The notes: a model not told the origin generated them from the sequence alone. DNA of 64,000 nucleotides from Aureispira anguillae (GCF_026000115.1 NZ_AP026867.1:1457501-1521500), one strand, 5' to 3'. Counted from the first letter of the stretch, positions 19,301 through 28,252 are shown. Numbers and translations are program-made.

Positions 19301-21469
19301 ATTTTAAATAATGCCAATGGAATAGTTGCTAATCCTTTGATTCTATCCGATAGTTGCAACTTAGGAAATGGAGCAATTAATTTAACACTTGCAGGAGGAC
19401 AGACACCTTATTCTTTTAATTGGGAGCATGGTCAAAGAATTCAGAACAGAGGTAATTTATCAACAGGACATTATCAAGTAACCATTACAGATGCTCAAAG
19501 TTGCAAAATTCGAGAACAATTTTATGTGCCTAACCAAACACAAAGTTTTTATGTTGTAGATTCTATTCTACCAGAAATATGCCTTAATGCGGGAGGCGAA
19601 ATACATCTAGAGACGACAGGAGGAAGTCCTCCCTATGTTTATCAATGGTCGAATGGAGGCAGCAGTAGCAATTTGACAGGGTTATCAGCAGGAATATACC
19701 GTTGTTCTATTACTGATGCAACGGGTTGTACCTACGTTTGGTCGGATACTGTACAAAAAATCAATACTCCCATTTCTATTCCCAATGCAGTATATAGAAA
19801 TAGTACATGCTTTGATACCGCAACCGTTGGCAATCTACCTGCTGGGGCAATCTACCTAAATGCAGTAGGGGGGACAGCGCCCTTGAGTTATTTGTGGAGC
19901 AATGGCACGACAAACCCTATTCTAGAAAATATCTATAGTGGGATTTATAGTCTAACGGTTACCGATGTGAATGGCTGTCAACTTATTGATTCTTTTGAAT
20001 TGGAGCTACACCCTTCCGAAAATTTATTTTCAACAATCGATACTACCATTATTCCAGAATATTGCAATAACAATCAAGGAGAGATCACAGTTGACTTTGG
20101 TGCTTATGGTCTTAGAGATTATATTTGGAGTACAGGAGACAGCAGTCTTAATTCTACCACAAGTACCATCTCAGGCTTATCCGCAGGAAATTATTCTGTT
20201 ACGATTTCTCAATTTTATTTTAATCCCTCCATCAATACTACCTGTACGATTACAAAACAATTTGAAGTTCCCCATGATATGGGAACCCTTAAAGTTGATT
20301 CCATCAACCATTTGGATGAATCTTGTTACCAATCGAATGGCATTATTAATCCATTTATTTCAGGGGGAACCCTGCCTTATGCTTATTTATGGTCGAATGG
20401 AGATACAAGCCAAGGACTCGCTGGAATTACCGCAGGGCAATATGCTCTTACTGTGACCGATTCGGTGGGGTGTGAAGCGGTTGAGCAAGGAATTTTTCTG
20501 AATAATTTAACTTTTGGTTTGGGCATTCAAAATACGGTATTAGTAGATGAGCAGTGTGGTGCAGATGGAAGCATTGCCGTGATCGTTTCAGGAGGTAGTT
20601 TACCCTATACTTATCAATGGTCGAATGGCGATAGCAGTGCTACAATAACTGGACTAATTGGAGGCACTTATTATTTAACCGTAACAGAAGGAAATGGCTG
20701 TATCTTTGTCGATTCATTTTACATCAATGGAGCCAATAATCCGATAAGTAGTACTTTTCAAGTAATCGCCCCTAATTGTGCGCTGTCTAATGGTGTTATA
20801 GTGACTGGAGTTAGTGGAGGTGTTTCTCCTTATACTTATGTTTGGTCAACAACGGATACAACAGCAACCATTAGCGATTTAGCAGTTGGGAACTATGCAT
20901 TAACCGTTTATGATAACAATGGTTGCGCTAGAACGTTTGGTTTTCAACTTAGCGATACCACTAATCCTGTTAATTTGCAAATGGTAGACACGGTAAGTAC
21001 TTCGTGTAATAATTGCACAGATGGTGCTATAAATCTAACCTTAGATACGTTGGCGGCTCCCTATACCTTCGCTTGGAGTGATGGAAGTACAACAGAAGAT
21101 CTAGCTAACCTAGCAGCAGGAAGTTATAGCGTAACCATTACGAATGCTGACGGTTGTACATTGGACACCTTATTTATAGTGAATACATCAGTTGGTATAA
21201 AACGCACTAAAACTACAGCAATAGCGGCGAAGGTTTACCCCAATCCTTCGAATGGAAAAATAACCCTTGAATTTACCCAATCGTTAGCAGCACCAACTAC
21301 GATCCATCTGTACAATAATTTGGGGCAAACTATTTACACTAAAAAACTAGAGCTTACCAAGCTAGATCGCTTGATTCATTTACAATTGGAGCACCTTGTT
21401 CCTGGTATTTATTTATTACAATTGACCAGCCAAGAAAACTATTTTATTAAAAAAATAAGAATTCAATAG
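13361..21469 (+). CDS. Giant T9SS adhesin with choice-of-anchor L, P-domain and ~25 SprB repeats
   Basis: 2702 residues, exported by Sec then T9SS and surface attached. Signal peptide 1-20 (ISSTAVGQ). About 30-245 is a choice-of-anchor L domain (LTAQQLANNLAG, IFLSEEYNEFINASYNDAF). About 260-365 is Calx-beta-like. A first SprB-like repeat spans 370-445. About 450-646 is a proprotein-convertase P-domain (HSYAGDLSIDLIAPNG, NGNWTLRLTDNY). From 655 to 2610 I count 24 further SprB repeats of the form GSIDL..GG..PYTYQWSNG..T.DL.NL..G.Y..TITD..GC. One of them (about 1763-1870) is interrupted by a separate beta domain. The T9SS type A domain is at about 2625-2702 (VYPNPSNGK...LVPGIYLLQL). SprB-family repeats are known from gliding adhesins of flavobacteria. 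The role here, adhesion or gliding, is inferred. Confidence 0.92.
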   Translation: MKQLILLIGFLLAISSTAVGQLTVQNNLTAQQLANNLAGPNVTVYNAVLYDTVHVQTGTFNYQGSDLGLNAGVILSSGNVMDAIGPNSQSGTSGGQMLPFYDTDTILEAIVGTNINDYTYLEFEFEVQGDEIAFNYIFLSEEYNEFINASYNDAFAFVISGPGIVGEENLAIVPNTTAPITVHSINNNTHWQYYIDNDFGTGTVNIEFDGFTQLLTARKTGLQPCAVYKLSLRIADGQDDLYDSAVMLEANSLVSNSIQVVGTTYSADTTALEGCIPAKYTFDLGYTATQDLNIPIRLEGTALNGIDYQYIDSFVTIPQGQSSSTLILNALQDGLVEGREVIELIYRPSTSICVPEDTVRLYIDDAAPISYHTIGSNLTCPNDSSGSIQLTITGGSPPYQIQYMDTSTHVLQNIPDTSLPIIGLPAATYWVEVLDQYGCTAEAIVAGGLYNAGQTFLPDGTGAAYTNSIAINDFNVGQTLSSIHQINAICATLEHSYAGDLSIDLIAPNGAVIQLKGVGNTGSAVAACNLGEPVASGPTDNWSYSNLSAGVGYQYCWTNNATYPTMTGMIAPSHPGPPPTYTYTTLAGNSYTDYYLPAGSYTPRQNFFGLLGSPLNGNWTLRLTDNYAQDNGYLFDWSISLKADLPDSIVTLQEPPVPTITPVLNNPSCNGSDGSINLSIGGLFPPYSYLWSTGDTTQHINGLAAGSYGVSLTDGNSCLHQKNITLSNVSGPVVSAVVNAEACVGSSDGSIDLSTGSGNLNFSWSNNETTEDIINLAAGLYTVTISDSSNCQTIAKYTIPQAVPMYTTASIVHENCGDQEGEINLNVRGGAAPYHYQWSNGATVQQVQDLVQGTYQVTITDANNCIKVDSFELLNLVGNCVRNCDLQLVNTQIMDETCANGSGSIELMAQSTGGTIAYVWSNSLTDNRISNLSEGMYQVTISDASGCHLVDSFEIKNQTNGLAIAAINSVNEHCSRGNGTLEIYAVGGILPYAYQWSNDSSSSRITNLSQGIYTCTITDASACSIVISDTIFNETGSFQLSYENTVDASCNDSTGSIDITRTGGEWPYTYLWSNGATTEDLRAIPAGNYSCTISENRGCLIVTPTYRISNDAGNFQLNNIDVDPEICGNAAGEIRLTMTGGIMPYHYLWSTGDTTNRIEQLSSGIYEVTITDSMGCKLEQSNLIVGNTSGHLSVDATQVINENCSDGTGSIYLSTSGNSGALAYQWNTGSNAPGLSNLSAGLYRCTISDTLGCTVVHHAQVVNQVGDLALASSQLTNESCTQQNGAIEIGITGGSLPYAYQWSTADTTKDLNNLSQGMYTCTITDNLGCKIIKDFRLTNTTNSYLLMPPRVVHEHCNNSAGAIDIHLINNNLPLSYQWSNGASTEDITNLSQGTYTCTLTDSANCQVILGPYSILNTSATVLGASHLSHEVCNQQNGAIDLTIISGNPPYTYQWSNGASTEDITNLGQGTYTCTLTDSLGCTSIITETIQSTVGNFSIAGVNITDEHCTNHLGSIDLSIQGGNSPYTYQWSNGASTQDLANLNQGTYSVTVEDANTCQLTATYVVNNFSGNLQIANIAQSPEVCGNGQGAIDVTIINGQVPYTYQWSNGASTQDVLNLSSGIYTQTITDHNGCSIVHSNYISNSSGTLFIDNLTQVDERCNQQNGAINLAVLGGTMPYTYQWSNGDTTAVVAGLRDGIYTCLITDATGCTLSSTSILNDLGADLQISNVTVLDNHCAKANGAIQARVTGGNQPYTYQWTSSTAHQCGNYVLNMHIPFVTIGSGWWSNPIAAVRVSINNSIYGYYAVPMGWNKNFESALIPVCAGDSIQLEYLGNTSYLYAYELLDGQGNVLFQDWPASDTGITYRDAVRSIAVGQGTNYYSGITGGNYTLMVTDSNGCTVNQTIPLNNLSDSLQLDQVNLLNETCGNANGSIHLALSGSNAPAYSWSTGAITPSIQDLRAGTYGLTVTDETGCSLTDTYTILNNANGIVANPLILSDSCNLGNGAINLTLAGGQTPYSFNWEHGQRIQNRGNLSTGHYQVTITDAQSCKIREQFYVPNQTQSFYVVDSILPEICLNAGGEIHLETTGGSPPYVYQWSNGGSSSNLTGLSAGIYRCSITDATGCTYVWSDTVQKINTPISIPNAVYRNSTCFDTATVGNLPAGAIYLNAVGGTAPLSYLWSNGTTNPILENIYSGIYSLTVTDVNGCQLIDSFELELHPSENLFSTIDTTIIPEYCNNNQGEITVDFGAYGLRDYIWSTGDSSLNSTTSTISGLSAGNYSVTISQFYFNPSINTTCTITKQFEVPHDMGTLKVDSINHLDESCYQSNGIINPFISGGTLPYAYLWSNGDTSQGLAGITAGQYALTVTDSVGCEAVEQGIFLNNLTFGLGIQNTVLVDEQCGADGSIAVIVSGGSLPYTYQWSNGDSSATITGLIGGTYYLTVTEGNGCIFVDSFYINGANNPISSTFQVIAPNCALSNGVIVTGVSGGVSPYTYVWSTTDTTATISDLAVGNYALTVYDNNGCARTFGFQLSDTTNPVNLQMVDTVSTSCNNCTDGAINLTLDTLAAPYTFAWSDGSTTEDLANLAAGSYSVTITNADGCTLDTLFIVNTSVGIKRTKTTAIAAKVYPNPSNGKITLEFTQSLAAPTTIHLYNNLGQTIYTKKLELTKLDRLIHLQLEHLVPGIYLLQLTSQENYFIKKIRIQ

Positions 21470-21766
21470 ATGGCAAGAAAAACATCGTAAACAGTAGAAT
21501 TGATGGACTCAAATGGTTGCCAAAGAAAGCGTTAGCTGTCGGGGAATTCTTGAAAAATGGAGGTAAGTTTTGATGGGTAAAAATATAAAAATTTGACTTG
21601 GTCTATATTTTGTGGCATAGAAGATATTCAAATGTAAATTTTTGAATATATTAAAGTTGCTATTTTTAAAGTAGCAAGGCACATCATGATCTTTTTGCTA
21701 ACTAAAACAAAATGAATCATTGTTATAATTCAAAATACTACATCGATCTTCCTAAAAAAACATTTT

Positions 21767-23335
21767 ATGAAACTATTCCTTCTTTTTATTCTCTTGACTA
21801 GTAGTGTAATTACTTGGTCGCAAAATAGCCTTAATTTAGAACACAGTTATACTGGAGAAAATTTTAGCATGCGAGCGGTTTATCCAACCTTTGGCGAAAA
21901 ATACTCTATGATAGAGGAGGCAACGGGCATGCTTAATATTTACAATGCCGACCATAGCTTATGGAAAACGATAACATTGCCTGTACCAGTAGGAGCAACC
22001 GATTATCATTTATTTTGGGTGACAGAGGAGGTGGTAAATCCAGATTCTTTATTTGAAATTGCCTACCGTTATAAACCATCAGCAAGTTCGTCGTTTGCTT
22101 GCCGTTTGGTGAATGAGCAAGGCACTATTTTATTAGATTTGCCTGCAACAAGTCAAATTTACCTGAATCGGATAGGTGGTTTACAAGATAAAATTCTTGT
22201 TTTAGATTCTGCGGGGACAGATGTTTATGATTTGCCTGGACTGACACTTGAACATGAATTTTTGGTGAATCAGGGAGTAAAACGAATAAATTTTGAGTAT
22301 GATGGTGAAAAATATTACTACGCAGATAGAGATACATCATTGCTTTATATTTATAATGACAATTTTTCGCTTTGGAAACAGATCAATATCCCTAGACCAG
22401 CGGGAGCAGTTTCTAATAGCATACGTCATATTTCACAAAGCAAGATTAATGCAGATAGTTTGATAGAAATATCTGCTTCTTTTGTAAATCCTGTGCTCAT
22501 GGAAGTAAACAGTCGAATATTTAATGATGCAGGTGTTGTTTTGTTAGATTATCAGGATGGACGCTATCTTTATTTGGATGAATTGAATGGATCTAGTAGT
22601 AAGCTTATTGGGTATAGATTGTCCGATAGTGCAGATGTATTTTCTGTACCTAGTTTGACCCTAGAACAATCTTATCCCAAACGTGTCAAAAGAATTCATT
22701 TAGCCTTATCGGGGGAGAAATATTATTACTACGATGGAGCGGTGGTGCATCTTAAAAATAGTGACCATAGCGCATGGAAAACAGTACAAATTGGTCCTTT
22801 ACTAGCCAGTGGTTCTAATATAGAACACATTTCTGAGACTAAAATTTTTAGTGATTCTTTGCTCGAAATTGGCTATACTTGGTGGCGAAATATGCCTGGC
22901 AACCAACAAGAGTATAGATCCTTTATCATCAATGAGCATGGAACTGTTTTTTTAGAGGAAAGGAATTGTTATAGAACCTACATTAGTGAAATAGATAGCT
23001 TGGAAACGAAAGTTATTACGACCCTAAACAAACCAAAATGTTGTTTTGATAAAGTATATGAAATTGTAAACAATACCGCCATAAATGTCATAGCCAACAA
23101 GACGCAGTCTATTCATATTTATCCGAATCCTGTATCGGAACATTTGATGATAGAAAACCCTATAGAAGAGCCATTAACGCTTCAATTAATGACCACCAAT
23201 GGCAAGTTGATTCAAACGCTAACAATTAAAGATAAAGTACATGAAGTTGATGTTTCAATGCTGCCAAACGGGATTTATTTTTTATCAGGACATTCTGACA
23301 AATTTAATTTTAATCAAAAAATAGTAGTTTACTAG
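21767..23335 (+). CDS. T9SS-exported protein made of three ~135-residue repeats
   Basis: 522 residues. Signal peptide 1-18 (FILLTSSVITWSQ). Three homologous units start near residues 20, 157 and 297; each opens with L(N/T)LE(H/Q) and contains a block of the type GEKYYY followed by IYN(A/D)D(H/N)(S/F)SLWK.(I/V), then a second half with DSL(L/I/F)EI. About 455-522 is a T9SS type A sorting domain (IHIYPNPVSEHL, MLPNGIYFLSG). The repeat pattern resembles narrative or beta-propeller-like secreted proteins of Bacteroidota, but I do not recognise a named family. Convergent with the M36 peptidase gene; the two share the bidirectional hairpin at 23401-23436. Confidence 0.85.
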   Translation: MKLFLLFILLTSSVITWSQNSLNLEHSYTGENFSMRAVYPTFGEKYSMIEEATGMLNIYNADHSLWKTITLPVPVGATDYHLFWVTEEVVNPDSLFEIAYRYKPSASSSFACRLVNEQGTILLDLPATSQIYLNRIGGLQDKILVLDSAGTDVYDLPGLTLEHEFLVNQGVKRINFEYDGEKYYYADRDTSLLYIYNDNFSLWKQINIPRPAGAVSNSIRHISQSKINADSLIEISASFVNPVLMEVNSRIFNDAGVVLLDYQDGRYLYLDELNGSSSKLIGYRLSDSADVFSVPSLTLEQSYPKRVKRIHLALSGEKYYYYDGAVVHLKNSDHSAWKTVQIGPLLASGSNIEHISETKIFSDSLLEIGYTWWRNMPGNQQEYRSFIINEHGTVFLEERNCYRTYISEIDSLETKVITTLNKPKCCFDKVYEIVNNTAINVIANKTQSIHIYPNPVSEHLMIENPIEEPLTLQLMTTNGKLIQTLTIKDKVHEVDVSMLPNGIYFLSGHSDKFNFNQKIVVY

Positions 23336-23400
23336 AACGGCTTAGTGTACAAAATAAAGTTAGCTTAGTGAAGTAGATTGAATAGAGTTATTGAGAGTAA

Positions 23401-23436
23401 AAAATCCCATACTAGCATTTGCCAGTATGGGATTTT
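23401..23436. terminator. Bidirectional terminator between convergent genes
   Basis: A 13 bp perfect stem (23401-23413 AAAATCCCATACT with 23424-23436) with a 10-base loop. A-rich and T-rich flanks on both sides allow function in both directions. Confidence 0.8.
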
Positions 23437-23469
23437 CTACCTTTAAAGGGGTTGCTTTTTTTGAGACGG

Positions 23470-26400
23470 CTATTCAACTACTAATTTCCGAATTTCAGTA
23501 AAGTTTAATCCTTGGATTCTAACAATATACATAGCACTAGGCAATTGTTCTAGATTTAGTGTAAACTGAGTCGTGCCTCTTTCTAAAGTAGCCGTTTGCA
23601 GAACACGACCATCTATCCCCGACACTTGCACCGTTAAATCATGAGCACTTGCTTTGTTTAATAAGATATTTGCCCAATTTTTACTAGGATTTGGGCTTAA
23701 TGTTATCATGGGGATTGTGGCATCATTTGGCGTATTGATACCAACAATATCATTGATTACTTGTGTGCTAGAACAGGTGCCGCCATTGATGGTAAGTGTA
23801 ACGGTATAAGGGTTACCATCAGCATAAGTATGCGTAGGATTAGGAAGGGTTGAAAAGCTACCATCGCCAAATGACCAATGCCAAGATGTGGCTCCTGCTG
23901 AACCATCAGAAAAGGTAAAGGTATTGTTGGTGTTGGTATAAGTAAAATAACTTAGCACAGGCGTTGCGTAAGCTGTATCTTGAGCAGAAACACAACGTGG
24001 TTCTCGAACTTCTAAATTATAAAAATAATAATAAGTGGTATTGGGTGCTGTTGTGGAAGATGAACTATTAATAGACATTAAGTTAGGACTAGTATAAGGA
24101 TAATTGGCACCTGTTGTATTGCGATACAAATGAAGGTTTTCACCTCCTAAGTTATAGAAACCACTATCTGGCACCATAAGATTAAGATTTACCTGCTGAA
24201 AACCATCTACCAAATAAACAGTTGCATCATCAACAATATTATTGGGAGTAGTTCCAGTTGTATTGGTTCCACTTGCTAAAAAGAACGTTCGGTTGCCAGC
24301 ACCATTGGCATAAACCCAAGTAGAAACTAATTCTAAAGCCTGATCTGCTCTAAAGTTAAGTGCTCCATAGGCATTGGTAAAGCCACCATTCCCGATGGTC
24401 GAATCAAGTGCACCAATGAATTGATGTGGGGCTCCTGTTATGTTTTCAGCATAATAAGTATGCTGCGTTCCAAGATTGGGAATCCAAAGCGTATCTCCCT
24501 GCTGTATAACATGGTTGGCCACATTTTTCCACTGAATGGTACCACTACCCGTAGCTACTAGGAGAGCAGAATCACCAGCACAAATTTCAGTACTAATTGC
24601 AACAGGAGGAGGAGGAAGGGCTATTGTAATTTGCTGACTAGTCGTATCGCTTCCTAGTGGATTGCTAACAATTAATGTTACGGTATAATTGCCATCAGTT
24701 TGGTAAGCATGGGTAGGATTTTGTTGGGTAGAACTAACTCCATCTCCAAAATCCCAAAACCATTGGTGGGGCGTCATGTAGCTAGAATCCGTAAATTGGA
24801 TGCTAGAGACACAGCTATTGAGAGCGCTAGGCGTAAATGCTGCAACAGGTGGGGCAGAAGGAATTAAGCAAACAGGAGAAAGATCAAAGGCTTCTACTTG
24901 ATCGCTGCGACTAGCAGAGCTACCTTGACTAGCACTGTAACCAAAACCACGTTTGGCAAAGACTTCCCAAATTAAACACTCATGGGCTCCATTGTACAAT
25001 AATTGATCGGCTTGTAAGATGGCATCACGACCATCAATCATACCAGGATTGCAAGGTTGCAACTTTAATCCTTCAATGACCAAATTCATTGCTATGTTAT
25101 TTCCCCCTGTGCCATTGTATAAATCAGGATCAGGAACGCCACCATAGGCATCAATCAAAGCCCAGGTTAAATCCCAAAGGGCTGTTGCAAAAATAAAACC
25201 AACACCATGAGGCTGGGAGATGGCAGAAACATTATTAGAGTTGGCATAAGTATAGCCATTTACCGCCCAATCGGTTGAATAAGGAGCTGGTCGAATTCCA
25301 TCTCCTGTATTGGGTTGTCCTTTGACATAAGTACCAATACCTCGTACATCTGTTCCTTGATCTCCTGGTTCAATGGTGAGCATCAACCCAAACCAATCGC
25401 TCCAACCTTCTCCCATTTGTTCCGCATTGTGCAAACAATTAGAATTGTTGGCACCACCTGTTAAACGGTTAGAAATGCCATGGCCATATTCGTGTGCAAT
25501 GATACCATTGTCCAAATCACTATCCTTGTTACTAATACCAGCATTATCAATAGAGACCGATACATTTCCTGTCAATAGTTCTGCTTTCAGTGCATTGGCA
25601 TCTGCGGGTAAAATCATAATAGAAGGGATATTAATGCTACTACTCGTTCCACCCATTACAAATAGAAAGCCCATATTGTTAGCAATGATAACAGCCAACG
25701 CTCCTGCATTTTGTGCCGCTTGAATTTTATCGGTAAAACCACAAGTGCCTTGATCAATTAAAACAATTTTACCATTGAGTTGATTCGCATTAATAATACT
25801 GTCGCAACCATCATGGATTGGAGCAGTAACGTCTTCGAGCAATACAAGATTACCTGTAACTGGAACAGGAGGAAGGCTAGGACCAAAAGAAGCAGTGGAT
25901 GCTAAATAGGTTCCTGTGATATTAGAAGGAGCATTAACCGTTAAAAAATGCCCAATGCTACTACTAAATGGCCAAACGTACATTTGCATTCTAGGGCGAT
26001 TCCCATCATTAGGAGTAGCAAAGTTAGCATTATTGGTGCCGCTACCATCTTGAGTTTCTGCTCGGACATAATCCCCTCCTTGTCCGCCATTGCCGTAGTT
26101 ATTGGCTTGAAAATTACCACTGGCTTCGTCAAAACCATAGCGATACCAAATGTCGTGCATAGCGTTGTTCATGTAAAACAAATTGGTAACCGCAGCATCG
26201 ATATAACTAGGGGGCTGAGCAGCATTGTTAAATGGGAAATTAAATTCTAGATTAGCACCGCCATCAGGGCTATAACCTGGGCTATTGGTATTAGAAGTAT
26301 CTTCATAGGCATAAACGTTGTTGCCTCTGGTAATGGTATATTCGGCGCCATTGGCTCCATTGGTGTCGTGCCAACCATAAGGCGAAGCTATGGGATCAGC

Positions 26401-27183
26401 AGGATTGGTAACCACTGACCGAACGCCATGTGCTGCACTTTCTAGCGGCAGAGCAAATACCGTGTACTGGTCAGGAGCTAAGGTCTTATTGGGTTTTTCG
26501 TTATAGGAGTTGGGCGAATTTGTATGTGGGAGTTTGCATTTGGCAAAGGGGGAGCCATCAAAACGACAATGCGTTACCCAGTCGTTTTTGTGGAGCAATG
26601 CTCCTGTTTGAGCATCAATTAAAACCGACCACCAATGTTGGGCATTTTGCTCATAAATGGATAGTTCCCAAGCCAGATGAATGGCTTGTGTTGAACGAGC
26701 AAAATAACTTAGTTTTACGGGGATGTTTTCTAAGGAAATTCCACCTTTATTATAGATAAAGTGCTTGTGATCCTGTGCGTCAATAACCTTAAGCGCTACT
26801 GGAGAAGGCAGATTTAATGCCTTTGCGGCCAATTTAATGGCTTGATTGGGTTTGATAGAAGGAGTGGTGTATTGTATCTTTTTAGCAATATGATCTACCA
26901 GTCGATTTCCCATGCTAACTACTTTTCCTGCTTTGATCGCAAAGTTGGCAGTTCCATTGCTTAAATCAATTCCATTGTAAGATTGTCGAATATAAGTATA
27001 GCTAGCCCCACTTTGTTGAGATTGATGTTGACTAGTAATGGTCCAATTACTAATGTCATTTTGAGTCAAGCCCAGTTCTTTCTGGTGTTCATTTAAAAAA
27101 TCTTGAATGATTTTGGTTGAATTTTGCGCCCAAAGGGAACTGCAGCCTAATAGATAGGCTATAATAATTTGTAGTACTTTCAT
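23470..27183 (-). CDS. Secreted M36 (fungalysin) metallopeptidase with PA, PKD and T9SS domains
   Basis: 1237 residues. Signal peptide 1-19 (LLGCSSLWAQ). About 20-150 is an FTP-type propeptide (SYNGIDLSNGTANFAIKAGK). The catalytic domain has the zinc motif HEYGH at 564-568, with E592 in GEGWSDW as the third ligand, as expected for M36. A PA domain (GTCGFTDKIQAAQNAGALA, about 455-520) is inserted before the active site. Two PKD domains follow (FWDFGDG near 800, HWSFGDG near 1099) with a domain of unknown type between them, and a T9SS type A tail (LSPNPSKNWA, 1160-1237). Family knowledge: it degrades extracellular protein, and the propeptide keeps it inactive until secretion. All catalytic residues are intact, so I expect an active enzyme. 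Confidence 0.93.
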   Translation of the reverse strand: MKVLQIIIAYLLGCSSLWAQNSTKIIQDFLNEHQKELGLTQNDISNWTITSQHQSQQSGASYTYIRQSYNGIDLSNGTANFAIKAGKVVSMGNRLVDHIAKKIQYTTPSIKPNQAIKLAAKALNLPSPVALKVIDAQDHKHFIYNKGGISLENIPVKLSYFARSTQAIHLAWELSIYEQNAQHWWSVLIDAQTGALLHKNDWVTHCRFDGSPFAKCKLPHTNSPNSYNEKPNKTLAPDQYTVFALPLESAAHGVRSVVTNPADPIASPYGWHDTNGANGAEYTITRGNNVYAYEDTSNTNSPGYSPDGGANLEFNFPFNNAAQPPSYIDAAVTNLFYMNNAMHDIWYRYGFDEASGNFQANNYGNGGQGGDYVRAETQDGSGTNNANFATPNDGNRPRMQMYVWPFSSSIGHFLTVNAPSNITGTYLASTASFGPSLPPVPVTGNLVLLEDVTAPIHDGCDSIINANQLNGKIVLIDQGTCGFTDKIQAAQNAGALAVIIANNMGFLFVMGGTSSSINIPSIMILPADANALKAELLTGNVSVSIDNAGISNKDSDLDNGIIAHEYGHGISNRLTGGANNSNCLHNAEQMGEGWSDWFGLMLTIEPGDQGTDVRGIGTYVKGQPNTGDGIRPAPYSTDWAVNGYTYANSNNVSAISQPHGVGFIFATALWDLTWALIDAYGGVPDPDLYNGTGGNNIAMNLVIEGLKLQPCNPGMIDGRDAILQADQLLYNGAHECLIWEVFAKRGFGYSASQGSSASRSDQVEAFDLSPVCLIPSAPPVAAFTPSALNSCVSSIQFTDSSYMTPHQWFWDFGDGVSSTQQNPTHAYQTDGNYTVTLIVSNPLGSDTTSQQITIALPPPPVAISTEICAGDSALLVATGSGTIQWKNVANHVIQQGDTLWIPNLGTQHTYYAENITGAPHQFIGALDSTIGNGGFTNAYGALNFRADQALELVSTWVYANGAGNRTFFLASGTNTTGTTPNNIVDDATVYLVDGFQQVNLNLMVPDSGFYNLGGENLHLYRNTTGANYPYTSPNLMSINSSSSTTAPNTTYYYFYNLEVREPRCVSAQDTAYATPVLSYFTYTNTNNTFTFSDGSAGATSWHWSFGDGSFSTLPNPTHTYADGNPYTVTLTINGGTCSSTQVINDIVGINTPNDATIPMITLSPNPSKNWANILLNKASAHDLTVQVSGIDGRVLQTATLERGTTQFTLNLEQLPSAMYIVRIQGLNFTEIRKLVVE

Positions 27184-27521
27184 AAAAAAAATTAGTCTGA
27201 ACTTGAGGGGACGTACAGGATAAATTAGTTGATTGGTAAATGTACATTTTTATAAATGGATTAAAAAACGCAATCTATTATTTGATGGGAATATGACAAA
27301 GAGGTAGAATAGCTGTTTATAAAATGAAATTCAAAGCAACTAAAAGATAGTAATAGGGGAGAAAAGAGCTGCTTTTATTAGCCTAAAATGTTCATAGCTT
27401 TGTGAATGAGTCTTTTGGGATAAAGGAAACTTTTTGGCTTTGGTAGGAATAATTGGTAGAGGGGGAAAATTGGGGTGATTTTGGTATAAAAAGGATTGTT
27501 CTTATAGGGAAAAAGTTTTCT
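27184..27521. other. Intergenic, no gene seen
   Basis: 338 bases of AT-rich DNA between two minus-strand genes. It should hold the promoter of the M36 gene; a TACATTTA box (minus strand, near 27242-27249) is a weak -7 candidate with no clear -33 element. No RNA gene or repeat recognised. Confidence 0.4.
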
Positions 27522-27818
27522 TTAATTTAAAGAAAATTCTCTTACTGTTTGGCTAGAATTATGAAACATTAGTGGCATTATTGATGGAATCATAAATTCA
27601 CTTAATGATAGTTGTGCAATTATTTCCATGACTTCAAACTCATTTTCTGCACCAGCAATTAACCATAATTTAGAACGATTGAGGGATAGGGAGTAACTTT
27701 TGATGATTCCTTTAGCCATCATTCGATCGATTTGTTGTTGCTGCTGAGGAATCTTGTTAAGAAAATCGTTGGTAAAGACGTCTAGCAATTCAAACTCTAC
27801 CATATAAAACTGTTTCAT
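27522..27818 (-). CDS. Small muconolactone-isomerase-like protein
   Basis: 98 residues with no signal peptide. The pattern KGIIKSYSLSLNRSKLWLI...AENEFEVMEII..LSLSEFM...I.PLMFHN matches the ferredoxin-like fold of the muconolactone delta-isomerase superfamily as it appears in Bacteroidota. These stand-alone proteins are usually outside any catechol pathway, and no aromatic degradation genes lie near, so an enzymatic role in catechol breakdown is unlikely. A dimeric alpha/beta-barrel protein of unknown substrate is the fairest statement. It is the only gene of its transcript. Confidence 0.65.
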   Translation of the reverse strand: MKQFYMVEFELLDVFTNDFLNKIPQQQQQIDRMMAKGIIKSYSLSLNRSKLWLIAGAENEFEVMEIIAQLSLSEFMIPSIMPLMFHNSSQTVREFSLN

Positions 27819-28252
27819 GATTAACGATTTTTAAGTGATAAGAACATGTCTCTCTTATATTTATTGATTATTTTACCTTATAAAGAACTTAAATTAATAA
27901 AAGAGATCAAAAAAAAATAAAAATTAACCTGTTGTTTATTTTAAGTAAATGTACAGTTCAAAATAATAAATAAAAGAAAGTTTAAGTGTCACTTTTATAC
28001 TAAAAAAATAATTTGTTTAAATTATTTGCGTAAATAATTGCTTATTCTTTCGGAATCCGCTACTTTTACAATTGTCAGTCTTTTGCTTAGATTAAATAAA
28101 CAATATGATTAAAGATTGACATATTGAGGATCAACTCTTTATTTTTATGGGAGTATCCAATCATCAACAAAAAATGGTTGAGAATTGGGTAGGAAGCCAA
28201 GAACAAAAAGGTAGAGTTGGGGATTTTTTCTCTGTTTAAAAGTTTTATTGTT
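27819..28252. other. Divergent intergenic region, very AT-rich
   Basis: About 434 bases between the minus-strand isomerase-like gene and the plus-strand S24 regulator. It holds a good promoter candidate at 28038-28068 for the regulator. I see no ORF, tRNA or strong hairpin. Confidence 0.5.
28038..28068 (+). promoter_or_regulatory. Bacteroidota-type promoter for S24 regulator
   Basis: TTG at 28038-28040, a 20-base spacer, then TACTTTTA at 28061-28068. This fits the Bacteroidota -33 TTG / -7 TAnnTTTG pattern with one mismatch in the -7 box. The start codon lies about 180 bases downstream, so the 5' leader would be long. Confidence 0.45.

Noticed and set aside
19971-20456. 161-residue plus-strand frame inside the SprB adhesin
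   Set aside because: It is in another frame of a gene with clear continuous SprB repeats across the same stretch.
25373-25723. Plus-strand frame opposite the M36 peptidase
   Set aside because: It lies opposite the intact PA and zinc-site region of the peptidase and shows no signal or domain.
28217-28252. TTG start 12 codons upstream for the S24 regulator
   Set aside because: The ATG at 28253 gives the natural length of the family, and the extra residues are not part of the helix-turn-helix.
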